A stretch of DNA of 64,000 nucleotides from NCBI GenBank assembly GCA_038198775.1, contig JBBPZV010000001.1:62001-126000 (forward strand). Reading direction: 5' to 3'. Under the pieces are notes generated by a model that saw only the letters and a list, made by a program, of their open reading frames with translations, had not been told where the DNA came from and made no database searches. This DNA comes from JACCYJ01 sp038198775. GTDB lineage: Bacteria > Actinomycetota > Actinomycetes > Propionibacteriales > Nocardioidaceae. Of the stretch, positions 26,087 to 37,254 are shown one piece after another; positions within the stretch are counted from its first letter, which is position 1, and the number at the start of each line of letters is the position of its first letter. The translations under genes and the position numbers were made by a program.

Positions 26087-27787
26087 TCAGTGCAGCCGCA
26101 GCTGCCAGGGGAGGCTGAGGAGTCCGTCCGTGGGCGCGGCGCCGAGCGCAGCCGTGACCAGGCGCAGCAGGCCTCCGCCCGGTGGGACGCCGACGACCGC
26201 GCGAGCCGCGGCCGCGGATTCCGTCGACTCCGGCCCGCGCACCCGCTCCTTGAGCCCGGCCCGAGGGCGGCGCAGCCGCACCTGCTCGCGCCGCAGTCCG
26301 ACCCGCGCGCAGGCGACCTCCACGGCGTCCTCCAGCGCTCCCAGCTCGTCGACGAGCCGCCGTTCCCTGGCGTCGGCGCCCGTCCAGACCCGGCCGCGCG
26401 CCAGCGGCTCGAGCTGCTCGACAGGCATCCCGCGGTCCGCGGCTGCCTTCTGCGTGAAGTCCGCGTACACCGCGTCCAGCCAGTCCTGCAGCCGTTGCCA
26501 CTGCTCGTCGTCGTAGGGCAGGTTCGCCGCGAACATCGTGGCCTGCGGCCCGGCGCCGAACGTCTCCCGGGTGACCCCCACCCTGGCCAGCGTGTCGTGT
26601 ACGACGATCTTGCCGCCGAGCACCCCGATCGACCCGGTGAGCGTGTGCGGCAGCGCCACAATCCGGTCCGCGGCCATCGACACGAAGTACCCCCCGGAGG
26701 CCGCCAGCGCTCCCATCGCCGCGACTACCGGGCGGCCGGTCCCCCGCAGCGCCAGCACCGCACGGCGGATCGCGTCCGAGGCGACGTACGACCCTCCGGG
26801 ACTGTCCACGTGCAGCACGACCGCCTTGACCGCGTCGTCGTCGTGCAGCGCCCCCAGCCAGGCCGCGATCGTGTCCGCGCCGGCGACCGGTCCGAGCAGG
26901 CCACCGGGTCGGTTGCGACCGGTGGCGATCGCGCCCCGGACCGGCACCACCGCCACCACCGGGCGACGGCGGGCCCTCGCCTGCTCCAAGGGGCGGGAGG
27001 CCTGCTTGCGCGCGTAGCGGTGCGCGTACAGCAGCCGAAGCTCGCCGCCACGGCCCACCCGCTCGCGCAGGCTGGCGTACGCCTCGTCGCGGTAGCCCAC
27101 CGAGTCGACCAGCCGCCGCTCCAGCGCCTCGGCGGCGGGCAGCGGGGCGGCGGCCATCGCCTCGGTGACCTGCTGTTCCGTCATCCGCCGGCGCCGGGCC
27201 ACGGTGGCGACCACCTGCTCCAGGGCGGAGTCGGTTAGCCGCTGCATCATCTCGCGCTGCGGTCCGCTGGCCTCGGAACGGGTGAAGGTGTCCGCCGCAC
27301 TCTTGTACTCGTGGCGCTGCCCGATCATCGGCCGCGCCCCCACCTTGTCGAGTGCGGCCCGCAGCAGCGTGACTTCCACCGCGACCCCGGTGAGCGACAC
27401 CACGCCGCTCGGCTGCAGCCACACCTCGGCGCAGTGTGCCGCCAGGTGGTAGGCCAGCGTGCCGGGGCTGAGCTCGCCGAACGACTCGGCGATCGCGGCG
27501 GTCACCTTCCCGGTCCGGCCGAAGCCCTCCAGCGCCGCGCCCAGCTCGTCGGCCTGGGCGGCCGACGACGGTCCGGGACCGACGAGCAGCACCGCGCCGG
27601 CCACGTGGGTGTCGTTTCGGGCGCGGCGCAGCCCGGCCACGACGTCGCCGATCAGCGGCAGGTGACGGCGCCGCAGCGCGGCGACGGGGTCGCTCGGGGG
27701 CGCATCGGCCAGCCCGCGCGACAGATCGATCTCCAACAGGATCGGTAGGTCGTCTCGGACGGCGGGCAGGTGCGGCAGTCCCTCCAT
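26087..27787 (-). CDS. S49-family protease, SppA (67K type)-like
   Basis: This 566-residue protein has the two tandem SppA domains. The general-base lysine is in YKSAADTF (about 161), and the serine nucleophile is in GALAASGGYF (about 362). The roughly 200-residue spacing is as in the E. coli enzyme. No N-terminal membrane segment is visible, so unlike E. coli SppA it may be cytosolic or peripherally bound. It degrades leftover signal peptides or misfolded peptides at the membrane. The ATG at 27787 is the first sensible start. It is divergent from terC. Confidence 0.88.
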   Translation of the reverse strand: MEGLPHLPAVRDDLPILLEIDLSRGLADAPPSDPVAALRRRHLPLIGDVVAGLRRARNDTHVAGAVLLVGPGPSSAAQADELGAALEGFGRTGKVTAAIAESFGELSPGTLAYHLAAHCAEVWLQPSGVVSLTGVAVEVTLLRAALDKVGARPMIGQRHEYKSAADTFTRSEASGPQREMMQRLTDSALEQVVATVARRRRMTEQQVTEAMAAAPLPAAEALERRLVDSVGYRDEAYASLRERVGRGGELRLLYAHRYARKQASRPLEQARARRRPVVAVVPVRGAIATGRNRPGGLLGPVAGADTIAAWLGALHDDDAVKAVVLHVDSPGGSYVASDAIRRAVLALRGTGRPVVAAMGALAASGGYFVSMAADRIVALPHTLTGSIGVLGGKIVVHDTLARVGVTRETFGAGPQATMFAANLPYDDEQWQRLQDWLDAVYADFTQKAAADRGMPVEQLEPLARGRVWTGADARERRLVDELGALEDAVEVACARVGLRREQVRLRRPRAGLKERVRGPESTESAAAARAVVGVPPGGGLLRLVTAALGAAPTDGLLSLPWQLRLH

Positions 27788-27883
27788 CCCGGCAACGCTA
27801 CCCGTCTGGAGCGGCAGGGCGCTCCGCGCACCGAAGCCGCCGGGGCGGGCTTGGCGCCGGGTCGGGCGGGCTGAGAGACTTCC

Positions 27884-27902
27884 CCGGAGGGGAGACCTCC
27901 GG
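27884..27902 (+). promoter_or_regulatory. Hairpin in the terC leader
   Basis: CCGGAGG (27884-27890) pairs perfectly with CCTCCGG (27896-27902) around a GGAGA loop, 33 bases before the terC start. The arm and the loop both contain GGAG-like sequence, so it could compete with the true ribosome site AGGAGG. It is not a recognisable yybP-ykoY riboswitch. Confidence 0.35.
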
Positions 27903-27935
27903 TGACTGCTGGCGGCGTCGACCGGAGGAGGGGAC

Positions 27936-28934
27936 ATGGAGGTCTCGGCCCTCGTCTGGCTGGTCACGCTGACCATCACCGTCGGCGTGCTCGGGTTCGA
28001 CGTCTTCATCGTCGGGCGCCGACCGCACGAGCCGTCGACACGAGAATGCGTGCGGGCGATCGCCGGCTACACCGCGCTCGCCGTCGCGTTCGGGCTGTGG
28101 ATCTGGTTCGCCTACGGCGGCTCGTACGCCGGCGAGTTCTACGCCGGATGGCTGACGGAGTACAGCCTGTCCGTGGACAACCTGTTCGTGTTCCTCATCA
28201 TCATGAGCCGCTTCGCCGTCCCGCGTCAGTACCAGCAGGAGGCGCTGCTCATCGGCATCATCTTGGCGCTGGTGTTCCGCGGCGTCTTCATCGCGATCGG
28301 GGCCGTGGCGATCAACACGATCTCGTGGGTGTTCTACCTGTTCGGCCTGTTCCTGGTCTACACCGCGGTCTCGCTGGTGCGCCACGGCAACGACGACGAG
28401 AGCGACTACCAGGAGAACGCCGTCATCCGCTGGGTGCAGCGCCACCTGCCGGCCACCGAGGACTACAACGGCGTCAAGCTCACCGTCAGGCAGCAGGGCA
28501 AGCGGCTGATCACCCCGATGGCGGTCGTCATGGTGGCGCTCGGTTCCACCGACGTCTTGTTCGCGCTGGACTCGATCCCCGCGATCTACGGCCTCACGCA
28601 GCAGCCGTACCTGGTGTTCGCCGCGAACGTCTTCGCGCTCATGGGGCTGCGCCAGCTGTACTTCCTGCTCGGCGCCCTGCTGGCCCGCCTGGTCTACCTC
28701 TCGCTGGGGCTCTCGGTGGTGCTGGCGTTCATCGGCGTCAAGCTGGTCCTGCACGCGCTGCACGAGAACTCGCTGCCGTTCGTCAACGGCGGGCAGCCCG
28801 TCCCCGTGCCGGAGATCTCGACGCTGCTCAGCCTCGCCGTGATCGTGGCGACCCTGATGGTCACGGCGGCGGCGAGCATCTGGAAGGCAGGTCGCGATCC
28901 CGGGGCCGCGAGGGACGCTACGGCGTCGCTCTAG
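27936..28934 (+). CDS. TerC-family integral membrane protein
   Basis: This 332-residue protein has eight or more membrane segments and conserved TerC/Alx acidic motifs: EYSLSVDNLFVF (about 75) and GSTDVLFALDSIPAIYG (about 205). Relatives export or help load manganese and other metals at the membrane, or confer tellurite resistance. In actinobacteria this is usually a housekeeping gene. The ATG has AGGAGG upstream. Manganese regulation is possible but no known riboswitch is visible. Confidence 0.9.
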   Translation: MEVSALVWLVTLTITVGVLGFDVFIVGRRPHEPSTRECVRAIAGYTALAVAFGLWIWFAYGGSYAGEFYAGWLTEYSLSVDNLFVFLIIMSRFAVPRQYQQEALLIGIILALVFRGVFIAIGAVAINTISWVFYLFGLFLVYTAVSLVRHGNDDESDYQENAVIRWVQRHLPATEDYNGVKLTVRQQGKRLITPMAVVMVALGSTDVLFALDSIPAIYGLTQQPYLVFAANVFALMGLRQLYFLLGALLARLVYLSLGLSVVLAFIGVKLVLHALHENSLPFVNGGQPVPVPEISTLLSLAVIVATLMVTAAASIWKAGRDPGAARDATASL

Positions 28935-28989
28935 CCCTCCGATTTGTCGACATCTCGTCGGCTGCCTAGGGTGTGCCGGGACACCGACC

Positions 28990-29170
28990 CCCGGTACGCC
29001 GAGTCCCGCTCACCGGGGGTCCACCATCCACCACGACATGACACGCGAGCGGGAGTGGGGAAACCACATCGGCGAGCCCGCCCCTCGGGACGGCGGACTC
29101 GCCAGGGGTGAAGCCGCGCAGCGGCCGGGCACCTTCTGGCCCGAACCCGACAGCTAACCCCGCAGGCGGC
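28990..29170 (+). promoter_or_regulatory. c-di-AMP riboswitch (ydaO-yuaA class)
   Basis: The conserved strings of the class appear in order: GCCGAGTCCCGCTCACCGGGGG (split here as 28999-29010 and 29011-29020), CCAGGGGTGAAGCC (29101-29115), GGCCCGAACCCGACAGCTAACC (about 29139-29160) and CGCAGGCG (29161-29168). The closing stem is CGCC (28997-29000) with GGCG (29165-29168). In actinobacteria this class sits before wall-hydrolase genes and turns them off when c-di-AMP is bound. It ends 15 bases before the Rpf start codon. Confidence 0.92.
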
Positions 29171-29185
29171 CGGAAGGGCTGTCGC

Positions 29186-29575
29186 ATGTCCTCGTCCCTG
29201 TCTCGTCGCGCCACCGTGGCCGCGACCCTCACCGCTGCGCTCGTGGCCTCCCCGCTGGCTTTCAGCGCGCCGGCCGACGCCGCCTCCGACCGCACCTGGA
29301 ACCGCCTCGCCAACTGCGAGTCCGGCCGCCAGTGGCACATCAACACCGGAAACGGCTACTACGGCGGGCTGCAGTTCTCGTACTCCACCTGGAAGGGCTA
29401 CGGCGGTGGCAGGTACGCCGACCGCGCCAACCGCGCCGCTCGCTGGCAGCAGGTGCACATCGCCCAGCGCGTGCTGCACTCCCAGGGCTGGCACGCCTGG
29501 CCGGCCTGCTCGGCCCGGCTCGGCCTCACGCACAAGGACGCGAAGGGCAAGCCCCGCAGCCTGCGCCGGCACTGA
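29186..29575 (+). CDS. Resuscitation-promoting factor-like secreted transglycosylase
   Basis: This 129-residue secreted protein has a signal peptide (about 1-33, ending ADAA). A single Rpf domain follows (WNRLANCESGRQWHINTGNGYYGGLQFSYSTW); the catalytic glutamate is in CESG near residue 44. A basic tail ends it. There is no LysM or G5 domain, so it is a minimal Rpf that cuts peptidoglycan glycan strands during growth or resuscitation. GGAAGGG precedes the ATG. Its expression should respond to c-di-AMP through the leader riboswitch. Confidence 0.93.
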   Translation: MSSSLSRRATVAATLTAALVASPLAFSAPADAASDRTWNRLANCESGRQWHINTGNGYYGGLQFSYSTWKGYGGGRYADRANRAARWQQVHIAQRVLHSQGWHAWPACSARLGLTHKDAKGKPRSLRRH

Positions 29576-29585
29576 ACCCGGGCCT

Positions 29586-29632
29586 GCCGCGGGCCTGCCC
29601 GCGGCGAGCTCCCTACCTCTCGGTGCCGAGAG
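29586..29632. terminator. Two hairpins between convergent genes
   Basis: GCCGCGGG (29586-29593) and CCCGCGGC (29598-29605) form a perfect 8-bp stem with a CCTG loop. CTCTCGG (29617-29623) and CCGAGAG (29626-29632) form a second, very tight one. There is no U tract, as is common in high-GC actinobacteria. The first hairpin starts 11 bases after the Rpf stop and could end that transcript. The second could serve the opposing NlpC/P60 operon. Confidence 0.6.
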
Positions 29633-29672
29633 CCACGGGTACGTCGGGAGATCCGCCCGGCGAGCCGGCCGG

Positions 29673-30557
29673 TCACTGCGCCTCCCAGCGGCCGGCGGCC
29701 ACCAGCGTCGCCTCCCGGTCACCGGTGAGCGGGGTGTCCTCGACGCGGCGGCCGCTCTCCGGCGCGTGCAGCAGCGTTCGCTGAGCCGCGCCCGGCTGGT
29801 TGGTGGCGAACCCGACGTGGGAGATGCGCCGACCCGGCGACCCGAAGAAGTAGGCGTCTCCCGGACCGGCGTCGCCCACGTCGACGGTGTCGGCCGCGGC
29901 CGCCTGGTCGAACGCGTCGCGCGCCACCGTCCGCCCGAAGCGGCGGTGAACCAGGTGCACGAAGCCGGAGCAGTCCAACCCCCAGCCGCAGGTGCCGCCC
30001 CACAGGTAGCCCAGCCCCAGGAACTGCCGCGCCGACGCCACCAGCTCGTCGGCGTGGCCACCCGACGCGGCCCGCGCCACGTGGGTGGGGTCCAGCCGTG
30101 CGCTGCCACCACCGGGCAGGCGGGCGACCGTGTCATCGGCCGGGTCGTCCCCGACCGGCAGCAGGGTGCCGTACGACAGCCGCAGCGGGCGACCCGCGGT
30201 GCGTGCCCGGGTGACCGGCACGGTGACGACGAGCGAACCGCACGCGGCGACGGCTGCCACGGCGACGTGTGCCCGGCGCAACCATCCCGGGTAGCCCCGC
30301 CGGTCCAGCGATGACGGCTGCCAGGGGAGCACGACCTGCAGCCAGTCGCCGTGCTCCGCGACGACGTCGATTGGTTCGCCGAGCAGCGCCTGGGTGAGTG
30401 TCCGGCCGTGCAGGTCCAGCCGGTCGCGGGTCGTCATCGCAGCCGACCACGCTCCAAGGTCCGGAAAGTCGGCGACTGCCGGCGCGTCCACTCCGCGCGG
30501 CGCGTCGGGCCCCGCCCACACAGTTGCCACCGGTACCCCGACCGTGAGCTCGGTCAT
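29673..30557 (-). CDS. NlpC/P60-family peptidoglycan peptidase, YkfC-like
   Basis: This 294-residue cysteine peptidase has N-terminal SH3-like regions (about 1-150, including GYPGWLRRAHV) and a C-terminal NlpC/P60 domain. The catalytic cysteine is in GLDCSGF (about 196), the histidine in ISHVGFA (about 245), and a further polar residue follows in LLHAPESG (about 263). It should cut gamma-D-Glu-diamino acid bonds in murein peptides. There is no signal peptide, so it may act on imported peptides in the cytoplasm, as YkfC does. The ATG is four bases after the stop of the class A-type hydrolase gene, indicating one operon. Confidence 0.85.
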   Translation of the reverse strand: MTELTVGVPVATVWAGPDAPRGVDAPAVADFPDLGAWSAAMTTRDRLDLHGRTLTQALLGEPIDVVAEHGDWLQVVLPWQPSSLDRRGYPGWLRRAHVAVAAVAACGSLVVTVPVTRARTAGRPLRLSYGTLLPVGDDPADDTVARLPGGGSARLDPTHVARAASGGHADELVASARQFLGLGYLWGGTCGWGLDCSGFVHLVHRRFGRTVARDAFDQAAAADTVDVGDAGPGDAYFFGSPGRRISHVGFATNQPGAAQRTLLHAPESGRRVEDTPLTGDREATLVAAGRWEAQ

Positions 30558-30561
30558 GCGC

Positions 30562-31452
30562 TCAGCTGCAGCCCGAGGCCAGGTACCCGGGGGAGTTCGA
30601 CGGCGCCGGAGTCGTACCGGAGTCGGCACGCCCGTTCCAGCAGGCGCCGGCAACCTCGGCCACCAGACGGAACCCCTCGTCCTCGGCCAGTGGCGCCCGG
30701 GTGAGTATCGCGAGAACCCACGGCGCCTCGCCCTCCGGGCGCACGATGCCCACGTCGTGGCAGACGTGCTCGATCCATCCGGGCTTGTGCGCCACGTACG
30801 TCCCCGGCGGCAGCCCCGCGGGAATCCCGGCGTTGTCCTCGCAGCGGGCCAGCACGGCTTCGATGCGTTCGCACCCGCCACGGGAGGCAGCGGTTCGGTC
30901 GGCGATCGCCCGGAGGACCGCTGCCAGGTCTGCCGCGGTCGCGGTGTTCTCCCACCCGAGGTCGGCACCAGGCCCGTCCTGGATGCCGCGGGCGAGCCGG
31001 GAGCTCACCGCGCCGAGGTCGGCGTAGACCGCGTTGACGGCGTCGACGCCGAGCCGGTCCACCAGCAGGTTGGTCGCCAGGTTGCTGGACGCGACGATGG
31101 CCCGCTCGCCCAGCCACCCCAGCGTGGCGGTCCGGCCAAGCCGGTCCCAGACGGCGTCGTCCTGGTCGTAGTCCTGCGTCGTCAGGTACGTCTGCCCCGG
31201 TACGACCGACGCGAGCCGGTCGGTGACGAGCACCTCGTCGTCGAGCCCGAGCTCGCCCGCCTCCGCCGCACGGTGCAGTGCGACCACCAGCGCCAGCTTG
31301 ACCGTGCTCGCCGGGTGGTGGACCACGGCCGCGTCCCGCTCCACCCAGGCGCGCCCGTCCAGCGTTCCCATCCAAACCGAGACCACCGCACCGTACTCGG
31401 CGGCCAGCTCGTCGAGCTCGCGCATCTCGGCTACCAGCCGCGCTCGCGCCAC
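30562..31452 (-). CDS. Class A beta-lactamase-related serine hydrolase
   Basis: This protein of about 296 residues has the penicillin-recognising fold: STVK (nucleophile serine about 49), SSN in VASSNLATN as the second motif, and HKPGW in place of KTG as the third. It has no signal peptide, so it is probably not an antibiotic-resistance enzyme. It may be a cytosolic peptidase for wall-derived peptides, in line with the coupled NlpC/P60 gene. Start uncertain: GTG 31452 overlaps the upstream gene by 22 bases; ATG 31425 would follow its stop by five bases. Confidence 0.8.
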   Translation of the reverse strand: MARARLVAEMRELDELAAEYGAVVSVWMGTLDGRAWVERDAAVVHHPASTVKLALVVALHRAAEAGELGLDDEVLVTDRLASVVPGQTYLTTQDYDQDDAVWDRLGRTATLGWLGERAIVASSNLATNLLVDRLGVDAVNAVYADLGAVSSRLARGIQDGPGADLGWENTATAADLAAVLRAIADRTAASRGGCERIEAVLARCEDNAGIPAGLPPGTYVAHKPGWIEHVCHDVGIVRPEGEAPWVLAILTRAPLAEDEGFRLVAEVAGACWNGRADSGTTPAPSNSPGYLASGCS

Positions 31453-32084
31453 TGCGGCAGCTGCGGTCGCTCCGCGCCCACGGTGGTGTCGTCCCCGTGG
31501 CCCGGATAGACCCAGGTCTCGTCGGGGAGCCGGTCGAACAGCTTGGTCTCGACGTCGCCGATCAGCGTCGCGAAGTCTCCCGCCGAGGTGGTGCGCCCCA
31601 CCCCGCCCGGGAACAGGCTGTCCCCGGTGAACAGGTGCGGCGACCCAGCGGGGTCGTCGTACAGCAAGGCGATCGAGCCGGGGGTGTGACCGACCAGCTC
31701 GATGACCTCGAGCTCGCAGCTGCCGACCGGCACCCGGTCACCCTCGGCAACCCGCTCGTCCACCGCGACCGGCAGGTCGTCCGCGTCGGCACTCCCGGCG
31801 ACCGCCAGTGCGCCGGTGGCGTCCAGCACCTCGGGCAGCGCCTGCCAGTGGTCGGCGTGGCTGTGTGTGGTGACGACCCGGCGTACTCCGCCGTCGCCGA
31901 TCAGCCGGATCAGCGTCGCCGGGTCGTTCGCGGCGTCGATCAGCAGCTGCTCGCCGGTCTGGCGGCAGCGCAGCAGGTACGCGTTGTTGTCCATCGGGCC
32001 GACCGCCGCCTTGGTGACGATCAGGTGGGTGAGCTCGTGCACGTCGGGCGGCCCGTCCACGCTGACGCTGCCGGTGTACGTCAT
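31431..32084 (-). CDS. Metallo-beta-lactamase-fold hydrolase (glyoxalase II-like)
   Basis: This 217-residue hydrolase has the metal-binding THSHADHW (about 75), GHTPGS (about 133), FTGDSLFPGGVGRT (about 152) and YPGHGDDTTVG (about 195) motifs. It is the short glyoxalase II-like type that often sits divergently from uvrA in actinobacteria. It probably acts on a thioester of a thiol cofactor; the substrate is not known. AGGAGG precedes the ATG at 32084. Confidence 0.88.
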   Translation of the reverse strand: MTYTGSVSVDGPPDVHELTHLIVTKAAVGPMDNNAYLLRCRQTGEQLLIDAANDPATLIRLIGDGGVRRVVTTHSHADHWQALPEVLDATGALAVAGSADADDLPVAVDERVAEGDRVPVGSCELEVIELVGHTPGSIALLYDDPAGSPHLFTGDSLFPGGVGRTTSAGDFATLIGDVETKLFDRLPDETWVYPGHGDDTTVGAERPQLPQWRERGW

Positions 32085-32118
32085 GACGCCACCTCCTCGC
32101 GCCCCACGGTACGCATGG

Positions 32119-32148
32119 CGAGCCGTTGTCGGAACGGCTCGTTAGCAT
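32119..32148 (+). promoter_or_regulatory. uvrA promoter: RecA-NDp-like box overlapping a 9-bp inverted repeat
   Basis: CGAGCCGTT (32119-32127) and AACGGCTCG (32133-32141) are perfect complements around GTCGG. Overlapping them, TTGTCGG (32126-32132), AA, an 8-base spacer and TAGCAT (32143-32148) match the TTGTCRGTG-N8-TAnnnT architecture. The uvrA GTG follows 47 bases later, so this transcript has a leader. The divergent metallohydrolase gene may share the operator. Confidence 0.6.
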
Positions 32149-32195
32149 GACGACGACCCGCTTCCCCGCCCCTCCACCGACCGGGAGCCCGCCGC

Positions 32196-35153
<2,958 letters not shown>

Positions 35154-36438
35154 GGATCTCCCGAGCCTCCTCGCACCGGCCGGCCCGCAGCAGTGCCACG
35201 ATCCGGGTGTCCTCGAGGACCTCACGTTGAGCCGCCGAGCCGCCGAACCGCCGGGCCTGCTCCTGCACGGTCGCCAGCCGGTCCGCGGCCGGGCTGGGCC
35301 GCCCGGCGACCAGATCGGCGAGGGCGGCGGCCAGCGGGCCGACCAGGTCACGCAGGGCCGGATCCGGGTGGGTGGTCGCCCAGCGAGCGAGCCGCTCCAG
35401 CCCGGCCAGGTCGGAGGCCGCCGCCAGCGCCACCGCGGTGTGCATGGCAACGAACGGTGACGAGGGTGTGGCGAGCAGGTCGTCGTCGACCGCCGCCAGC
35501 ACGTCCTCCACCGCCGGGACCGGCCCCGCGGCGGGTGTGAGCGACCACCGCCACAGCAGGGAGGCGGAGTCGACCAGGGCACGGCAGCCGTGGACGGCCG
35601 GCGGGGCGAGCTGCGCGGTGTAGCGCTCGTTCAGCGCGGCGAAGTCGCCGAGCGCGAGCTCGTGCAGCGCCGCGTGCCAGGAGAAATGCGTCCGGTACGC
35701 CGCCGTCCGCCCGCAGGTCGCGATCCACTCGTCCAGCCACCGCAGCCCGGCTGCGTGGGCGCCGGTCTCGTAGAACGCGTGGGTCTTGGCGTGCACCGCG
35801 GGCCCGGCGCCCGGTTCGGCGTCCAGCGAGCGGTCCGCGAGAGCCATCGCGTCGTCCCAGCGGCCCTGGTCCTGGCGGACGAAGGCGAGCAGCCCGCCGT
35901 ACCACCAGTCCGCGCCGTAGTGCGGGCGCAGGCTCTCGACCAGCCGCCACGCCTCCTCGGGCACCGAGTGGACACCGGCGGAGCCGATGGTGGGGACGGC
36001 CACCGACAGCACGAGCGCGTCCCGGGGCCAGGCGGCCAGGTGGTCGACCAGGGCGCAGCGGTCCCCCTGGACGTGCGCCGCGACCGAAGCCACGTGGCTG
36101 CGCTCCCGGTCGCTCGCCCGGGCCGCTGCCGCCCGCCGCGCTCGCGCTGTGGCGGCCCGGACGTCGACGTCGGCGCCGTACTCGTGTCCGAGCAGCGCCA
36201 AGGCGGCGTGACCGAGGGCAAAACCGGGGTCGACGGCGACCGCGGTCTCGAAGCGCTCCTGCGCGCCGGCCTGGATGCGCAGCAGTCGGTTCACTCCACC
36301 GGTGTACGCGTCCGCGGCTTCCGTGCTCGTGCTCAGCGACAGGCCGTACGCGTCCCTCGGGAGACGCCGGGCGACGGGGTGGTCGGGCACTGCCCCAGCG
36401 TCCCACAGCCCGCCGGGACGGGCGATGACCATCAGCTG

Positions 36439-36514
36439 GCTATCCCATGTCCACCTGGGAAAGCAGCACCTCGGGCGTGCAACCCGTTCGAGGTGAAGCT
36501 CAGCCAATGGAAGT
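36439..36514 (+). repeat. Dispersed hairpin element, copy B (candidate structured RNA)
   Basis: This is a 76-bp unit. Stem 1 is GCTATCCCATG (36439-36449), loop TCCA, then CCTGGGAAAGC (36454-36464), with two mismatches. Stem 2 is CACCTCG (36467-36473) with CGAGGTG (36489-36495): different bases from copies A and C but fully paired. The tail is CAGCCAATGGAAGT (36501-36514). It lies in the divergent gap before the Tat-exported Rieske gene. Confidence 0.75.
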
Positions 36515-36674
36515 ACGCCCCCCGCAGGCGCTTCCGGGCCACGGCGCCAGCCGCCGACGAGGTCCGGGCTGAGAATCCGCTGAGGTCTCGGCGCCGGAGG
36601 ACCGCATCCCGGGCCAACCCCGGCACACTGGCACAGCGGGCCGGTGACCCGGGCCGCCGGGCGAAAGGATGTCG

Positions 36675-37199
36675 ATGTCCGCTGCTGAGCGCTCGGATTC
36701 CACCGCGGACCCGCCGATCGCCGCGCTGGCCCGCCGGACCGTGCTCCGTGGCGCTGCCGTCGCCGGCGGTGCCGCAGCGGCGGGCTGGGTGGTGGCGGGC
36801 TGCGGGGCGGGGGCGACGACGTCCGCCGCGCCCGGCAAGGGCAACGGCACCCCCTCACCCGCGGCACCGCCCGGTAGCAGCGCCACCCCCAGCCCCACCC
36901 CAGGTGGGCGAGGCGGTGCCGTGCTGGGGCCGACCGCTCAGGTGCCCGTCGGCAGCGGACACATCTATCCCAGCGAGCAGGTCGTCGTGACCCAACCCAA
37001 GAAGGGGACGTTCAAGGGGTTCGTCGCCATCTGCACCCACGCCGGCTGCCCGCTCTCCTCGGTCACCGACACCATCAACTGCATCTGCCACGGCAGCCAG
37101 TTCGCCCTCAGGGACGGCTCGGTCGTGACTGGACCCGCCACCCAGCCGCTGGTCGCCAAGCACGTCCAGGTCCGAGGCTCCGACGTCGTCGTAAGCTGA
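36675..37199 (+). CDS. Exported Rieske [2Fe-2S] protein with Tat signal and lipobox
   Basis: This protein of about 174 residues has a twin-arginine signal (ARRTVLRGAAVAGG) and a lipobox-like VVAGC, followed by a Pro/Ser/Gly linker and a Rieske domain (about 80-174). Cluster ligands are CTHAGC and CICHGSQF. It should be a membrane-tethered electron carrier outside the cell membrane. It is not the cytochrome bc1 Rieske subunit, which is longer and has membrane helices. ATG 36675 has AAAGG six bases ahead; ATG 36669 directly abuts it. Confidence 0.85.
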   Translation: MSAAERSDSTADPPIAALARRTVLRGAAVAGGAAAAGWVVAGCGAGATTSAAPGKGNGTPSPAAPPGSSATPSPTPGGRGGAVLGPTAQVPVGSGHIYPSEQVVVTQPKKGTFKGFVAICTHAGCPLSSVTDTINCICHGSQFALRDGSVVTGPATQPLVAKHVQVRGSDVVVS

Positions 37200-37242
37200 C
37201 CCGCCGACCGCGGCGGAGCCCTCCGGTGTGCCCGGCTGCTCG

Positions 37243-37248
37243 TAGGGT
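37243..37248 (+). promoter_or_regulatory. -10 element of uvrC
   Basis: TAGGGT ends six bases before the uvrC GTG, so a leaderless mRNA is likely. The sequence 10 bases upstream (TGTGCC, 37227-37232) is only a partial match to the TGTCRG damage box seen before uvrA and uvrB. Confidence 0.4.
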
Positions 37249-37254
37249 TGGGCT

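Noticed and set aside
27788..27935. yybP-ykoY manganese riboswitch before terC
   Set aside because: Expected because the class often precedes terC, but the conserved loop strings of the class are absent; only a simple hairpin is present.
30562..31452. Antibiotic-resistance beta-lactamase
   Set aside because: There is no signal peptide, the third motif is HKPGW rather than KTG, and the operon partners are murein-peptide and metallo-hydrolases.
36675..37199. Cytochrome bc1 Rieske subunit
   Set aside because: Too short, with a Tat signal and lipobox but without the multi-helix anchor of actinobacterial QcrA, and no qcr genes adjacent.
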